Below, in pieces: positions 50,781 through 58,955 of a stretch of 64,000 nt of DNA. The position numbers and the translations under genes are program-made. Location of the stretch: the NCBI RefSeq assembly GCF_900105965.1, contig NZ_FNTV01000001.1:3038001-3102000 (forward strand), in the 5' to 3' direction. Position 1 is the stretch's first letter. Every line of letters begins with the position of its first letter. Source of the stretch: Arthrobacter alpinus. GTDB lineage: Bacteria > Actinomycetota > Actinomycetes > Actinomycetales > Micrococcaceae. The notes under the pieces were generated by a model. That model saw only the letters and a program-made list of their open reading frames with translations. It was not told the origin of the DNA and ran no database searches.

Positions 50781-52082
50781 ATGTCCCGCAGGGGATTCCA
50801 CCGGATGTTGGGTGGCGCAGCGGTGGCAACCACCGTTTCCCTGGCCCTTGCTGCTTGCGGGTCGGGTGCTCCCGCCACGAATGCGGACGGCCAGGTTGAG
50901 ATCCGTTTCAGCTGGTGGGGATCGGACACCCGCGTCAAGGTGACCACTGCCGCCATCGCTGCATTCGAGAAGGAAAATCCCAGCATCAAGGTCAAGGCCG
51001 AATACGGCGACTGGAGCGGCTACTGGGACAAGCTGGCCACCCAGACTGCCGGCAACGACGCCCCGGACGTCCTGCAGATGGACGAGAAATACATTTCGGA
51101 ATACTCGTCCCGCGGCGCCCTCCTGGACCTGTCCAAGCAGACGGTGGACACCACCAACCTCGTGGCCGACGTCCTCAAGGCAGGCGAGAGCTCTGACGGG
51201 CTGACGGGCATCCCCGCCGGCATCAACGCCGCCACGATCATTGCCAACCCCAAGGTTTTCAAGGATGCCGGGGTTGAGTTGCCGGACGACAAGACGTGGA
51301 CCTGGGAAGACTACAAGCGAATCGCCGCGGAGGTCACTGCGAAGTCCAAGGACGGCGCCTTTGGCTCCACAGCCTACAGCGGCGACCAGGCATCCCTGTG
51401 CGTCTGGTTGCGGCAGCGGGACAAGGAATTTTACACTCCGGAAGGCGGCCTTGGATTTGTTCCGGAGGACATGGGCGGCTGGCTGGCGTTCCTCCTGGAG
51501 CTTATGGAAGCAAAATCAATCCCGCCGGCATCCCAAGTTATTGAGGAGCAGGCTTCGCCGCTTGACCAAAGCTCGACGGCAACAGGCAAGGCTGCCATGT
51601 CCTTCTGGTGGTCAAACCAGCTTCCAGCCCTTGAAAGCGCCGCCGGTTCCGAGCTGGTCATATTGAACTACCCCACCCTGACGGGCAAGGCGGCAGACGC
51701 CAAGCTTTGGTACAAGGCATCCCAGTTCTGGTCTGCTTCCTCGAGAAGTAAAAATTCGGAAGCGGCCGCCAAGCTCATTGATTTCCTGGCCAACAGTACG
51801 GCAGCAGGCGAGGCGCTTTTGGGTGACCGTGGTGTACCCGTCAGCACGGTGGTTCGGGCAGAGGTTGCCCCCAAGATGAAGCCGGCGGACGTGCGGGTCA
51901 TCGAATTCATCGATGGCATCAAGGATCAGCTGGGCCCCGTCCCGCCGGGTGTCCCTCAGGGCGGAGGCGCCATGGAAGACATCATCAAGCGGTACGCCTC
52001 GGAGGTCTTGTTCAAACGCCAGACACCTGCCGAGGCGGCAGGAAAGGCTGTCGAAGAAATGACCGCAGCGATCGCCAACTAA
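50781..52082 (+). CDS. Sugar-binding lipoprotein D
   Basis: This 433-residue family 1 solute-binding protein has a twin-arginine signal (MSRRGFHRML) and lipidated Cys 26 (LALAAC). It is closest to A in the shared segments (YWDKLATQTAGNDAPD, MDEKYISEYSSRGALLDL). ATG 50781 puts the RR near the N terminus; GTG 50733 in frame would add 16 residues. It has no permease of its own. A perfect 16-bp hairpin follows. Confidence 0.9.
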   Translation: MSRRGFHRMLGGAAVATTVSLALAACGSGAPATNADGQVEIRFSWWGSDTRVKVTTAAIAAFEKENPSIKVKAEYGDWSGYWDKLATQTAGNDAPDVLQMDEKYISEYSSRGALLDLSKQTVDTTNLVADVLKAGESSDGLTGIPAGINAATIIANPKVFKDAGVELPDDKTWTWEDYKRIAAEVTAKSKDGAFGSTAYSGDQASLCVWLRQRDKEFYTPEGGLGFVPEDMGGWLAFLLELMEAKSIPPASQVIEEQASPLDQSSTATGKAAMSFWWSNQLPALESAAGSELVILNYPTLTGKAADAKLWYKASQFWSASSRSKNSEAAAKLIDFLANSTAAGEALLGDRGVPVSTVVRAEVAPKMKPADVRVIEFIDGIKDQLGPVPPGVPQGGGAMEDIIKRYASEVLFKRQTPAEAAGKAVEEMTAAIAN

Positions 52083-52090
52083 TTCTCCCC

Positions 52091-52126
52091 TGTCCGCCGG
52101 CTGGCCCGCAGGCCAGCCGGCGGACA
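52091..52126. terminator. Perfect 16-bp hairpin
   Basis: Stem 52091-52106 with 52111-52126 and a 4-base loop CGCA, 9 bases after the binding protein D stop. There is no T tract on the plus strand. It probably terminates or stabilises the binding-protein message. Confidence 0.7.
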
Positions 52127-52157
52127 TTACCAACCGCAACACACCGAAATTACACTA

Positions 52158-52171
52158 GGAAAGCGCTTGCC
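52158..52171. promoter_or_regulatory. LacI-type operator, weaker match
   Basis: GGAAAGCGCTTGCC has a symmetric CG-centred core and one mismatched pair, 54 bases before the fusion gene start. It resembles the GAAARCGYTTTC class but is the most divergent member. Confidence 0.55.
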
Positions 52172-52224
52172 GAGTAATGTAGAGGCAAACCCCGCAATGA
52201 TGCTCGGACAGATTGGACTCCTCC

Positions 52225-54237
52225 ATGGAACGCACGGCACAGCTCCCTGCAATGGCAGCCCCGCTCCCCTCCCCAACACAACTTCCACGCATCGCGTTGG
52301 TGGGCGTGCATGGCTTCGGCGCGCACCATTTGGCAAACCTTGACCGGTTGGCGCAGGCAGGGGCCTTGCAGTTGGTGGCCGTGGCTGATCCCAACCCGCC
52401 AGAGCCGGGTCAGCTGTCGGAGGACGTACGCATCTTCAACAACCTTCAGATGCTGCTGGCCGCCGGTATCGCACCGGATGTTGTCATTATTGCCACCCCC
52501 ATTCAGACCCATGCAGCCTTGGGACTGGTGGCCCTGGCTGCGGGCGCCGATGTCTACCTGGAGAAGCCCACCGCCGCCTCGATGGCCCAGTTTGACGAGC
52601 TTCGCGTGGCGGCGGTGGCAGCCGGGCGGGCAGTTCAGATCGGCTTCCAATCCCTAGGTTCGCTCGCGTTGCCGGCTCTGGCAACCATGATCGCCGACGG
52701 AAGCCTGGGCGCCATCCGCGGCTACTCCGCCACCGGCACGTGGCTGCGGGACAAGGCCTACTACCAGCGCTCCCGCTGGGCCGGCAAGCGGACCATCAAC
52801 GGTGTCGATGTGGTGGACGGCGTCACCACCAATCCCTTGGCCCACTCCATCGCCACGGCCCTGCGCATCGCCGGCATCCGCAGCGCCGAGGACATTGACA
52901 CCGTGGAGACGGATCTCTACCGGGCCCACGACATCGAAGGCGACGACACCTCGGCTGTTCGGATCACACCCAAAGAGGGGCCCGCCGTCGTCAGCGCCTT
53001 GACGGTGTGCGCACCCGAGCAGACAGAACCGTTCGTAACCGTCCACGGAACATTGGGAAATGCCGTTTTCCACTACACACAGGACATTCTGGAGGTCACC
53101 ACAGCATCTGGAACCGCCAGCGAAACATTCGCCCGCACCGACCTGTTGGAAAACCTTCTGGCGCATCGGAAAGACGGGACACCGCTGCTGAGCTCCCTGG
53201 AAAACAGCGGCGCCTTCATGAGCGTCCTTGAGGCCGTCCGCACGGCCGAGGACCCGCAGCGGATCGCCCCTGAATACGTCGAATGGGTCGGCGAAGGGCC
53301 GGCCGCGCACCCCGTGGTTGAGGACATTGGCGCCTGGATAGCACGCGCGACGGCGGCGCAAGCCACCTTCTCCGAGTTGGGTGCACCCTGGGCGAGGCCC
53401 GCCACGGCAACAGACGCCATAGTGGTTTCCGGCATCGAGGTGGCTCGCGAAATCAGCGGCCACCAGCTCGCCCCCACCCTTTCGCCGCGCCCCTACCTGC
53501 ACCCCGTCACCACGCTGGCCGGCACCATAGTGACCGATGCGATGCCGCTGGACCATGTGTGGCACCTGGGTGCGGGGGTGGCCCTGCAGGACGTCAACGG
53601 TGTGAACTTTTGGGGCGGCCGCACGTACCGGCGCGAACAGGCCGGGTACGTGTGGCGCCCGGACCATGGCCGGATCGAAAGGACCTCCTCCCACGACGAC
53701 GGACCATCCCGGACAGAGAGCCTAACCTGGTTCGGCCCGGACGGAGCTGAAATCCTGCACGAGACCCGCAACTGGAGCTGGATCCCCGCCGGGGACGGCG
53801 CGTGGATGCTGACGCTTTCCTTCACGCTGGCACCGGCCGGAACCGGTCCCGTCAGCCTCGGAAGCCCCGGCTCCAACGGACGCGAGGCTGGCGGCTACGG
53901 CGGCTTCTTCTGGCGCCTGCCAGCTGTCGAAAACGCGCACATCCGCACACCGTCAGCCTCCGGGGAGGATGCCGTGCACGGCAGCCGGGCCCCATGGCTG
54001 GCCTGGTCCGGCAACTTCTCCGGCAGGCCCGCAACCCTCGTCTTCACAACACCTCCGGAGGCCACTGACCCCTGGTTCGTCCGCGCCGACGGCTACCCGG
54101 GGGTGGGCTCGTCACTTGCCTGGGATGCCGCCGTCGTGCTTCAACCGGGAGAAACCCTGGCCCGGACCATCACGGTGACCATTGCCGATGGCCTGGCCAC
54201 CGACGAACAAATCAATGATTGGACGGGCACCAAATGA
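52225..54237 (+). CDS. Gfo/Idh dehydrogenase fused to DUF6807
   Basis: This is a 670-residue two-domain protein. Residues 1 to about 385 are a Gfo/Idh dehydrogenase (IALVGVHGFGAHHLANL, EKPTAASMAQ, NPLAHSIATAL). Residues from about 395 are a DUF6807 domain (PRPYLHPVTTLAGTIVTDAMPLDHVWHLG, NFWGGRTYRR, GYGGFFWRLP). The same two functions occur as adjacent genes at 41022-43126. ATG 52225 is preferred; TTG 52213 and ATG 52252 are possible. It overlaps the M24-like gene by 4 bases. Confidence 0.9.
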   Translation: MERTAQLPAMAAPLPSPTQLPRIALVGVHGFGAHHLANLDRLAQAGALQLVAVADPNPPEPGQLSEDVRIFNNLQMLLAAGIAPDVVIIATPIQTHAALGLVALAAGADVYLEKPTAASMAQFDELRVAAVAAGRAVQIGFQSLGSLALPALATMIADGSLGAIRGYSATGTWLRDKAYYQRSRWAGKRTINGVDVVDGVTTNPLAHSIATALRIAGIRSAEDIDTVETDLYRAHDIEGDDTSAVRITPKEGPAVVSALTVCAPEQTEPFVTVHGTLGNAVFHYTQDILEVTTASGTASETFARTDLLENLLAHRKDGTPLLSSLENSGAFMSVLEAVRTAEDPQRIAPEYVEWVGEGPAAHPVVEDIGAWIARATAAQATFSELGAPWARPATATDAIVVSGIEVAREISGHQLAPTLSPRPYLHPVTTLAGTIVTDAMPLDHVWHLGAGVALQDVNGVNFWGGRTYRREQAGYVWRPDHGRIERTSSHDDGPSRTESLTWFGPDGAEILHETRNWSWIPAGDGAWMLTLSFTLAPAGTGPVSLGSPGSNGREAGGYGGFFWRLPAVENAHIRTPSASGEDAVHGSRAPWLAWSGNFSGRPATLVFTTPPEATDPWFVRADGYPGVGSSLAWDAAVVLQPGETLARTITVTIADGLATDEQINDWTGTK

Positions 54238-55328
54238 CCACAATGACCGTTGCAGCACACCACAGCGGTGAAAAGGCCGCCGATTGCTCGGCCAAGCGTG
54301 CCCGCGTACTGGACATCCTGGCCGCGGCCGGGCGGGACTCGGTGCTCCTCACCAGCCACAGTGCGCTCAGCTGGTATTTGGACGGCAGCCGCGTCGGCAT
54401 CAGCCTGGCCGGGGACCCCATCGCAGCCCTGCTGGTCACTGCCGACGGCGACCATCTGGCAGCCTTCAACAACGAGGCCGAACGCCTGGCCGCCGAGGAA
54501 CTCCCGCCGGGCGTCACCATCCACCAGGTGCCCTGGCCTGATTCGCTGATGGACGTCGCAGCCTGGTTTGGCGCCGGGGTTGCACCTGCCTCCGAAGCCG
54601 AGCTGGCTGTTGAGCTGCGCCTGGCCCGCCGCTCGCTGCTGCCAGGCGAATTGGACCGCTACTCCCGCCTCTGCCAGGACGCTGCAGGGATCCTGACCGA
54701 TGTCTTGTCCCTCGCGACGCCGCACACCACCGAGCGGTCCATCGCCGCCGAGCTGGCCGGGCGCACGGTGGCCGCCGGCGCCGACCCCCTGGTGCTGCTG
54801 GTCAACGGCGCCTCCCGGGTGGACTTCCGCCACCCGCTTCCCACAAATGCTGTGCTTGGCCGGCGGGCCATGGCCGTGGTGTGTGCCCGCCGCGATGGCA
54901 TGATTGCCAACGTGACGCGCTGGGTGAGGTTCGACGCCGGCACCCCGGCCGAATTGGATGCGGAGGCCCGCATTGCCGCCGTTGAGGCCGACATCTTTGA
55001 TGCGACAGTGCCCGGTGCAACCGTTGCAGAAGTCCTGGCGGAAATCCGGACGGCCTACGACCGGCACGGTTTCGGCCCCGAACAGTGGAAGCTGCACCAC
55101 CAGGGCGGACCTGCAGGGTACGCCGGGCGCGACCCCCGAGCCACTGACGCCGTGACGGACACCGTGACGCTGGACCAGCCGTTCACGTGGAACCCCTCCG
55201 GGCCAGGCGTGAAGATCGAGGACACGGTACTGCTTTCGGCCGACGGGATCCGGCCGCTGAGCGTGGATTCGCGCTGGCCCGCCGTCCCGGTGAATGGCAT
55301 CCTTCGCCCCGAGACTCTCCAGCTCTAA
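54234..55328 (+). CDS. M24-fold protein without canonical metal ligands
   Basis: This 364-residue protein has the creatinase-type N-terminal domain (LLTSHSALSWYLDGSRVG) and a pita-bread C-terminal domain (ELRLARRSLLPGELDRY, VKIEDTVLLSADG). The usual Asp-Asp pair of M24 metallopeptidases is missing: the DxGxxxxGYxSDxTRT region reads CARRDGMIANVTRW. A His (KLHHQGGPAGY) and Glu (KIEDTV) remain. Creatinase itself is a metal-free M24 member, so a non-peptidase role is likely. It is translationally coupled to the dehydrogenase-DUF6807 fusion. Confidence 0.75.
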   Translation: MTTMTVAAHHSGEKAADCSAKRARVLDILAAAGRDSVLLTSHSALSWYLDGSRVGISLAGDPIAALLVTADGDHLAAFNNEAERLAAEELPPGVTIHQVPWPDSLMDVAAWFGAGVAPASEAELAVELRLARRSLLPGELDRYSRLCQDAAGILTDVLSLATPHTTERSIAAELAGRTVAAGADPLVLLVNGASRVDFRHPLPTNAVLGRRAMAVVCARRDGMIANVTRWVRFDAGTPAELDAEARIAAVEADIFDATVPGATVAEVLAEIRTAYDRHGFGPEQWKLHHQGGPAGYAGRDPRATDAVTDTVTLDQPFTWNPSGPGVKIEDTVLLSADGIRPLSVDSRWPAVPVNGILRPETLQL

Positions 55329-55352
55329 GCATCCGGACGCCAGCTCTCCTCT

Positions 55353-55420
55353 CGAGGGCGTGCCAAAGTGGCGGGGACCCATGAAATTTCATGGGTCCCC
55401 GCCACTTTGGCACGCCCTCG
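55353..55420. repeat. Perfect 68-bp palindrome
   Basis: Two 34-base arms (55353-55386 and 55387-55420) are exactly complementary without any loop spacer; the centre is GAAATTTC. It fills most of the 103-base gap between the convergent M24-like and aldehyde dehydrogenase genes. It may be a bidirectional terminator, but its perfection and length exceed ordinary terminators and suggest a dispersed palindromic element. Confidence 0.85.
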
Positions 55421-55431
55421 CAAACGAACAT

Positions 55432-56883
55432 CTACGCCAAGCGGAGCACACCGTCCACGCGGCGCGGCACACCCAGCGGGTTGGCCTCACGCAGCGCCTC
55501 GGGCAGGAACTGATCGGGCGCATCCTGGTAAGCCACGGGGCGCTGGAAGCGGCGCACCGCCGTAGCCCCGACGGACGTGAACAGCGATGTGGTGGCCGGG
55601 TAGGGGCCACCGTGCTGCTGCGCCCAGTTCACGGACACGCCCGTGGGCCAGCCTCCGAAGAGCACACGCCCAGCCAGGCCTGTCAGCTGGGCCACCAGGG
55701 CCCCAATGTCCTCGCCATCCTCCGCGTGGACTGTGGCTGTCAGACTCCCGGGCACCAACGCGAGGGCCGCTGCCAGTTCCTCCTCGGATCGGTACTCGAT
55801 GAGCAGTGTGGTGGGGCCGAAGCACTCCTCCAACAGCTCGGCCGGGCGGGCGATGACGCTGGCCGCCGTGGTGGAAAATACGACGGCGCCAGCCCCGTCC
55901 GCTTCAGCGTTCTGCTCCGTTGAGCCGCTGATGACATCCACGCCAGGCTGGGCCGCGAGGGCCGCCAGTCCTGCCGGGTAGGCTTCGGCGATGCGGTCGG
56001 TGAGCATGGGAGCAGCAGCCTTGCCAACGCATTCGGCAGCCACTGTGGCACCAAAGTTGGTACCGGCCGGAATAAAGACCAAACCGGGTTTGGTGCAGAA
56101 CTGCCCAGCCCCCATCGTGAAGGAAGCCGCCAGGCTTGCGGCCAGCGCACCGCCACGAGAGGCAATGGCCGCCGCTGTGATGACAACAGGGTTCAGGCTG
56201 CCCAGCTCACCGTAGAACGGGATGGGTTCGGGGCGGGACACCGCCAGGTCGAACAGGGCCCGACCTCCGGGGATGGAGCCGGTGAAGCCGACTGCCTTGA
56301 TGAACGGGTCCTGGACCAGCGCGGTGCCTGCTTCGCGCCCGGCGACCAGGGCGAAGAGACCCTCGGGTGCGCCGGCGTCGTGCAGGGCCTGGGTGACGAT
56401 TTCCGCTGTCCGCTTGGACAGTTCAAGGTGCCCCGAGTGAGCCTTGACAATCACGGGGCAGCCAACGGCCAGCGCCGAGGCGGTGTCGCCGCCGGCCACC
56501 GAGAAGGCAAACGGGAAGTTCGACGCCGAGAACACGGCAACCGGGCCCACGGGATGCAGCATCCTGCGTAGCTCGGGTGACGGCGGGGTGGAATCCGGAT
56601 TGGCGTGGTCGATGACAACCTCCAGGTAGGAGCCCTCGGTGACAACCCTGGCAAAGAGCCGCAGTTGGCCGGAGGTGCGTGCCACCTCACCCGTCAGCCG
56701 GACGGGGCCCAGCCGGGATTCGGAATCTGCAATCGCCACCAACTCGGTCACGTTGGCGTCGAGCGCATCGGCGATCGCCAACAGCCAGGACGCCCGCTCG
56801 ACGTCGCTGGCTGCCGCGGCCGGTCCGGCTGCCGCGTGGGCGGCTGCCGTCAGGTCTTGAAGTTCTTGCGTTGCGGTCTGCAC
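55432..56883 (-). CDS. 2-oxoglutarate semialdehyde dehydrogenase-like ALDH
   Basis: This 483-residue aldehyde dehydrogenase of the KGSADH branch has N122 (SASNFPFAF), GFTGSIPGG, general base E226 in FYGELGSLNP and nucleophile C263 in GAGQFCTKPG. It would oxidise 2,5-dioxopentanoate to 2-oxoglutarate, the last step after KdgD, which is encoded two genes upstream in the same operon. It is the terminal gene of the five-gene minus-strand operon; a 68-bp palindrome lies just beyond its stop. Confidence 0.9.
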   Translation of the reverse strand: MQTATQELQDLTAAAHAAAGPAAAASDVERASWLLAIADALDANVTELVAIADSESRLGPVRLTGEVARTSGQLRLFARVVTEGSYLEVVIDHANPDSTPPSPELRRMLHPVGPVAVFSASNFPFAFSVAGGDTASALAVGCPVIVKAHSGHLELSKRTAEIVTQALHDAGAPEGLFALVAGREAGTALVQDPFIKAVGFTGSIPGGRALFDLAVSRPEPIPFYGELGSLNPVVITAAAIASRGGALAASLAASFTMGAGQFCTKPGLVFIPAGTNFGATVAAECVGKAAAPMLTDRIAEAYPAGLAALAAQPGVDVISGSTEQNAEADGAGAVVFSTTAASVIARPAELLEECFGPTTLLIEYRSEEELAAALALVPGSLTATVHAEDGEDIGALVAQLTGLAGRVLFGGWPTGVSVNWAQQHGGPYPATTSLFTSVGATAVRRFQRPVAYQDAPDQFLPEALREANPLGVPRRVDGVLRLA

Positions 56884-56927
56884 GAGAATTATTCCTCTTA
56901 CTTGTTGGTAGTGATACCTGGGAAGGG

Positions 56928-58010
56928 CTAATGGGAGGGGATGCCTGCAGCAAACTGCAGGCCAAGCCCGGGGCGGCCAGTGCTGTAGAGCCTGCTGTTG
57001 CGAATGGTGATCGGTGAGGGGCCGGAAAGAATCCCGAGTTGCTCAAAGGAAGCATCCTCCACGTCCTCCACGGCCACCGGGCTGGCCAGCGTCAGCGCCA
57101 GCTGTCCGGAGAGTTCCGGCAGCAGGTGCGGTGCCACCGCGATGCTGTTGGTGCGCGCCAGTTCCACGATTCTGCGGAACGGGGTGATGCCGCCCACCCG
57201 GACAATGTTGGGCTGGATGATGTCCACGGCCTCCGCGTCGATGAAGTCGCGGAAGCGCTGGATGGTGTGCACGTTCTCGCCGAGGGCAATGGGCACGGGC
57301 GAGTGCTTGCGCAGGCGCTTGTAGGCCCAGAGGTCGTCGGCGCGGATAGGCTCCTCCAACCAGTGGAGGTTGAACTGCTCCAGTCTGGACAGCGCCCGGA
57401 TGGTGGTTGGCAGGTCCCAACGCTGGTTGGCGTCGATCATAAGCGCGCGATCCGGACCGATCACGTCGCGAACGGCGGCCACACGCTCCACGTCCTCCGC
57501 GATGTCCGGTTTTCCCACCTTGATTTTGACGGCGGAATGGCCGGCGGCCACCCAGCGTTCGGCTTGCGCCACCAGTTCCTCGAGCGTGTAGTGCAGGTTC
57601 ACGCCGGAACCGTAGACCTCCACGGATTCACGACGCTGGCCCAGCAGTCCCGGCACGGAGGTGTTGGCATTGCGTGCCGCCAAATCCCACAACGCCAGGT
57701 CGAGACCGGCCATGGCAATGGTGGTCAGCCCGCCGCCGCCGGCCTCGTGCAGGCGCAGCCACAGGGCGTCCCACAGCGGCTCCGGATCCGATGGCAGCCC
57801 AACGGCAAAAGCGGCAATGTCGTTCTCCAGCAGTGCCTTGACGGCTTGGGGGCCGATTGTCGGCGTCCAGGAGAACCCGTGGCCCGTGCCGCCGTCGTCC
57901 GTTTCCACTGTGGTGGCGATAATGTGGTTTTCAGGCGCCTCCACACCCCAGCTGCGGCGCAGGGGCACCGTCAGCAATCGGGTGTGGAGGGCTGTGATCT
58001 TCGAGCTCAT
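56928..58010 (-). CDS. Enolase-superfamily acid-sugar dehydratase/cycloisomerase
   Basis: This 360-residue member of the mandelate racemase group has K162/K164 (KIKVG), metal ligands D193, E219 and E245, and H295 (APHLLPEL). The residue before the barrel's seventh strand is Asn (IIQPNIVRVGG), where many dehydratases have Asp. It differs clearly from the galactarate/talarate enzyme at 49461. Candidates are dehydration of another aldarate or aldonate, or aldarolactone cycloisomerisation. It lies between KdgD and ALDH genes in one operon. Confidence 0.8.
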   Translation of the reverse strand: MSSKITALHTRLLTVPLRRSWGVEAPENHIIATTVETDDGGTGHGFSWTPTIGPQAVKALLENDIAAFAVGLPSDPEPLWDALWLRLHEAGGGGLTTIAMAGLDLALWDLAARNANTSVPGLLGQRRESVEVYGSGVNLHYTLEELVAQAERWVAAGHSAVKIKVGKPDIAEDVERVAAVRDVIGPDRALMIDANQRWDLPTTIRALSRLEQFNLHWLEEPIRADDLWAYKRLRKHSPVPIALGENVHTIQRFRDFIDAEAVDIIQPNIVRVGGITPFRRIVELARTNSIAVAPHLLPELSGQLALTLASPVAVEDVEDASFEQLGILSGPSPITIRNSRLYSTGRPGLGLQFAAGIPSH

Positions 58011-58023
58011 GGGGCGGTCAACC

Positions 58024-58947
58024 TCAAGCGTTGGTCAGCGCGTGGCTAGCGGCCAGTTCGTAGCCCTTGGCCAAGATGGCGGCCAGACGGGCTTCCTGAT
58101 CGGCCGTGGGGTCCACCAGCGGAGGTCGGACCGAGCCAACCGGCAACCCGGCTTGGCGCAGCCCGGCCTTGATGAGGGAGACGCCGAAACCGGGCGTTTC
58201 ATCGCGCAGGCGAACCAACGGGGCGTAGAAGCCGGCAATCAACTCTTCGCGGCGCTCCTCATTGCCGTCGATGTAGGCGCGGTAGTAGGCAGTGGCGATT
58301 TCCGGAGCCATGGCAAAAGCCGCTGAGGAATACAGCGGCATGCCCAGGCCACGGTAGGCGCCTTGGGTCAGCTCGGCCGTCAGCAGGCCATTGAAGAACT
58401 GGAAGTCTTCGCGCCCCGAGGCGCGGACGGCGGAGACAATTTCCTGGGCCAGGCCCACGTCTCCAATTCCGTCCTTGAAGCCAATGACCTTCGGGTTGGC
58501 GGCCAGCTGGACCATTGCGGCGGCGGTGAATTTGGCGTTGGCTCGGTGGTAAACAATTACCGGGAGTTTGGTAGCGGCGGCGACAGCTTCAACGTAGGCC
58601 ACCAGCCCGGCCACAGGAGCACCCACCAGGTACGGGGGCAGGACCAGCAGGGCATCGGCCCCGGCGGCTTCTGCCGCACGTGCCGCGTCGAGGGCATGCC
58701 CCAACGGGCCGCCGGCCCCGGCGATCACCGGGACGGCACCGTCAACAACCTCGACGGTGGTGCGCACCACCGTGGCGATCTCGGACAGGCTCAGGGCATG
58801 AAATTCTCCCGTGCCGCAGGCTGGAAAGATACCGCCGGGGCTAAAGGGCAGGCGCGAGGCAATGTGTTCCTTGAGCAGGGCAACATCCACCTCACCGGCG
58901 GCATTGAACGGGGTGACAGGGAAGAATAGTACGCCTTCGAAATTCAA
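58024..58947 (-). CDS. kdgD: 5-dehydro-4-deoxyglucarate dehydratase KdgD
   Basis: This 307-residue class I aldolase-fold lyase of the DapA superfamily has GTGEFHAL (the phosphate/carboxylate loop), Y133 in IVYHRANAKF and Schiff-base lysine K158 in IGFKDGIGD. The enzyme decarboxylates and dehydrates 5-dehydro-4-deoxyglucarate to 2,5-dioxopentanoate. Both its presumed supplier (49461) and its presumed consumer (55432) are in the locus. It is spaced 13 bases from the next gene. Confidence 0.9.
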   Translation of the reverse strand: MNFEGVLFFPVTPFNAAGEVDVALLKEHIASRLPFSPGGIFPACGTGEFHALSLSEIATVVRTTVEVVDGAVPVIAGAGGPLGHALDAARAAEAAGADALLVLPPYLVGAPVAGLVAYVEAVAAATKLPVIVYHRANAKFTAAAMVQLAANPKVIGFKDGIGDVGLAQEIVSAVRASGREDFQFFNGLLTAELTQGAYRGLGMPLYSSAAFAMAPEIATAYYRAYIDGNEERREELIAGFYAPLVRLRDETPGFGVSLIKAGLRQAGLPVGSVRPPLVDPTADQEARLAAILAKGYELAASHALTNA

Positions 58948-58955
58948 GGGTGCTC

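Noticed and set aside
52654..53694. 346-codon open frame on the minus strand
   Set aside because: Shadow of the Gfo-DUF6807 fusion gene, whose reading is supported by family motifs along its whole length.
54141..55382. 413-codon open frame on the minus strand
   Set aside because: It is a GC-driven shadow of the M24-like gene: no ribosome site, no recognisable domain, His/Gly/Arg-rich translation.
57039..58049. 336-codon open frame on the plus strand
   Set aside because: Antisense to the enolase-superfamily gene; composition and lack of motifs mark it as a shadow.
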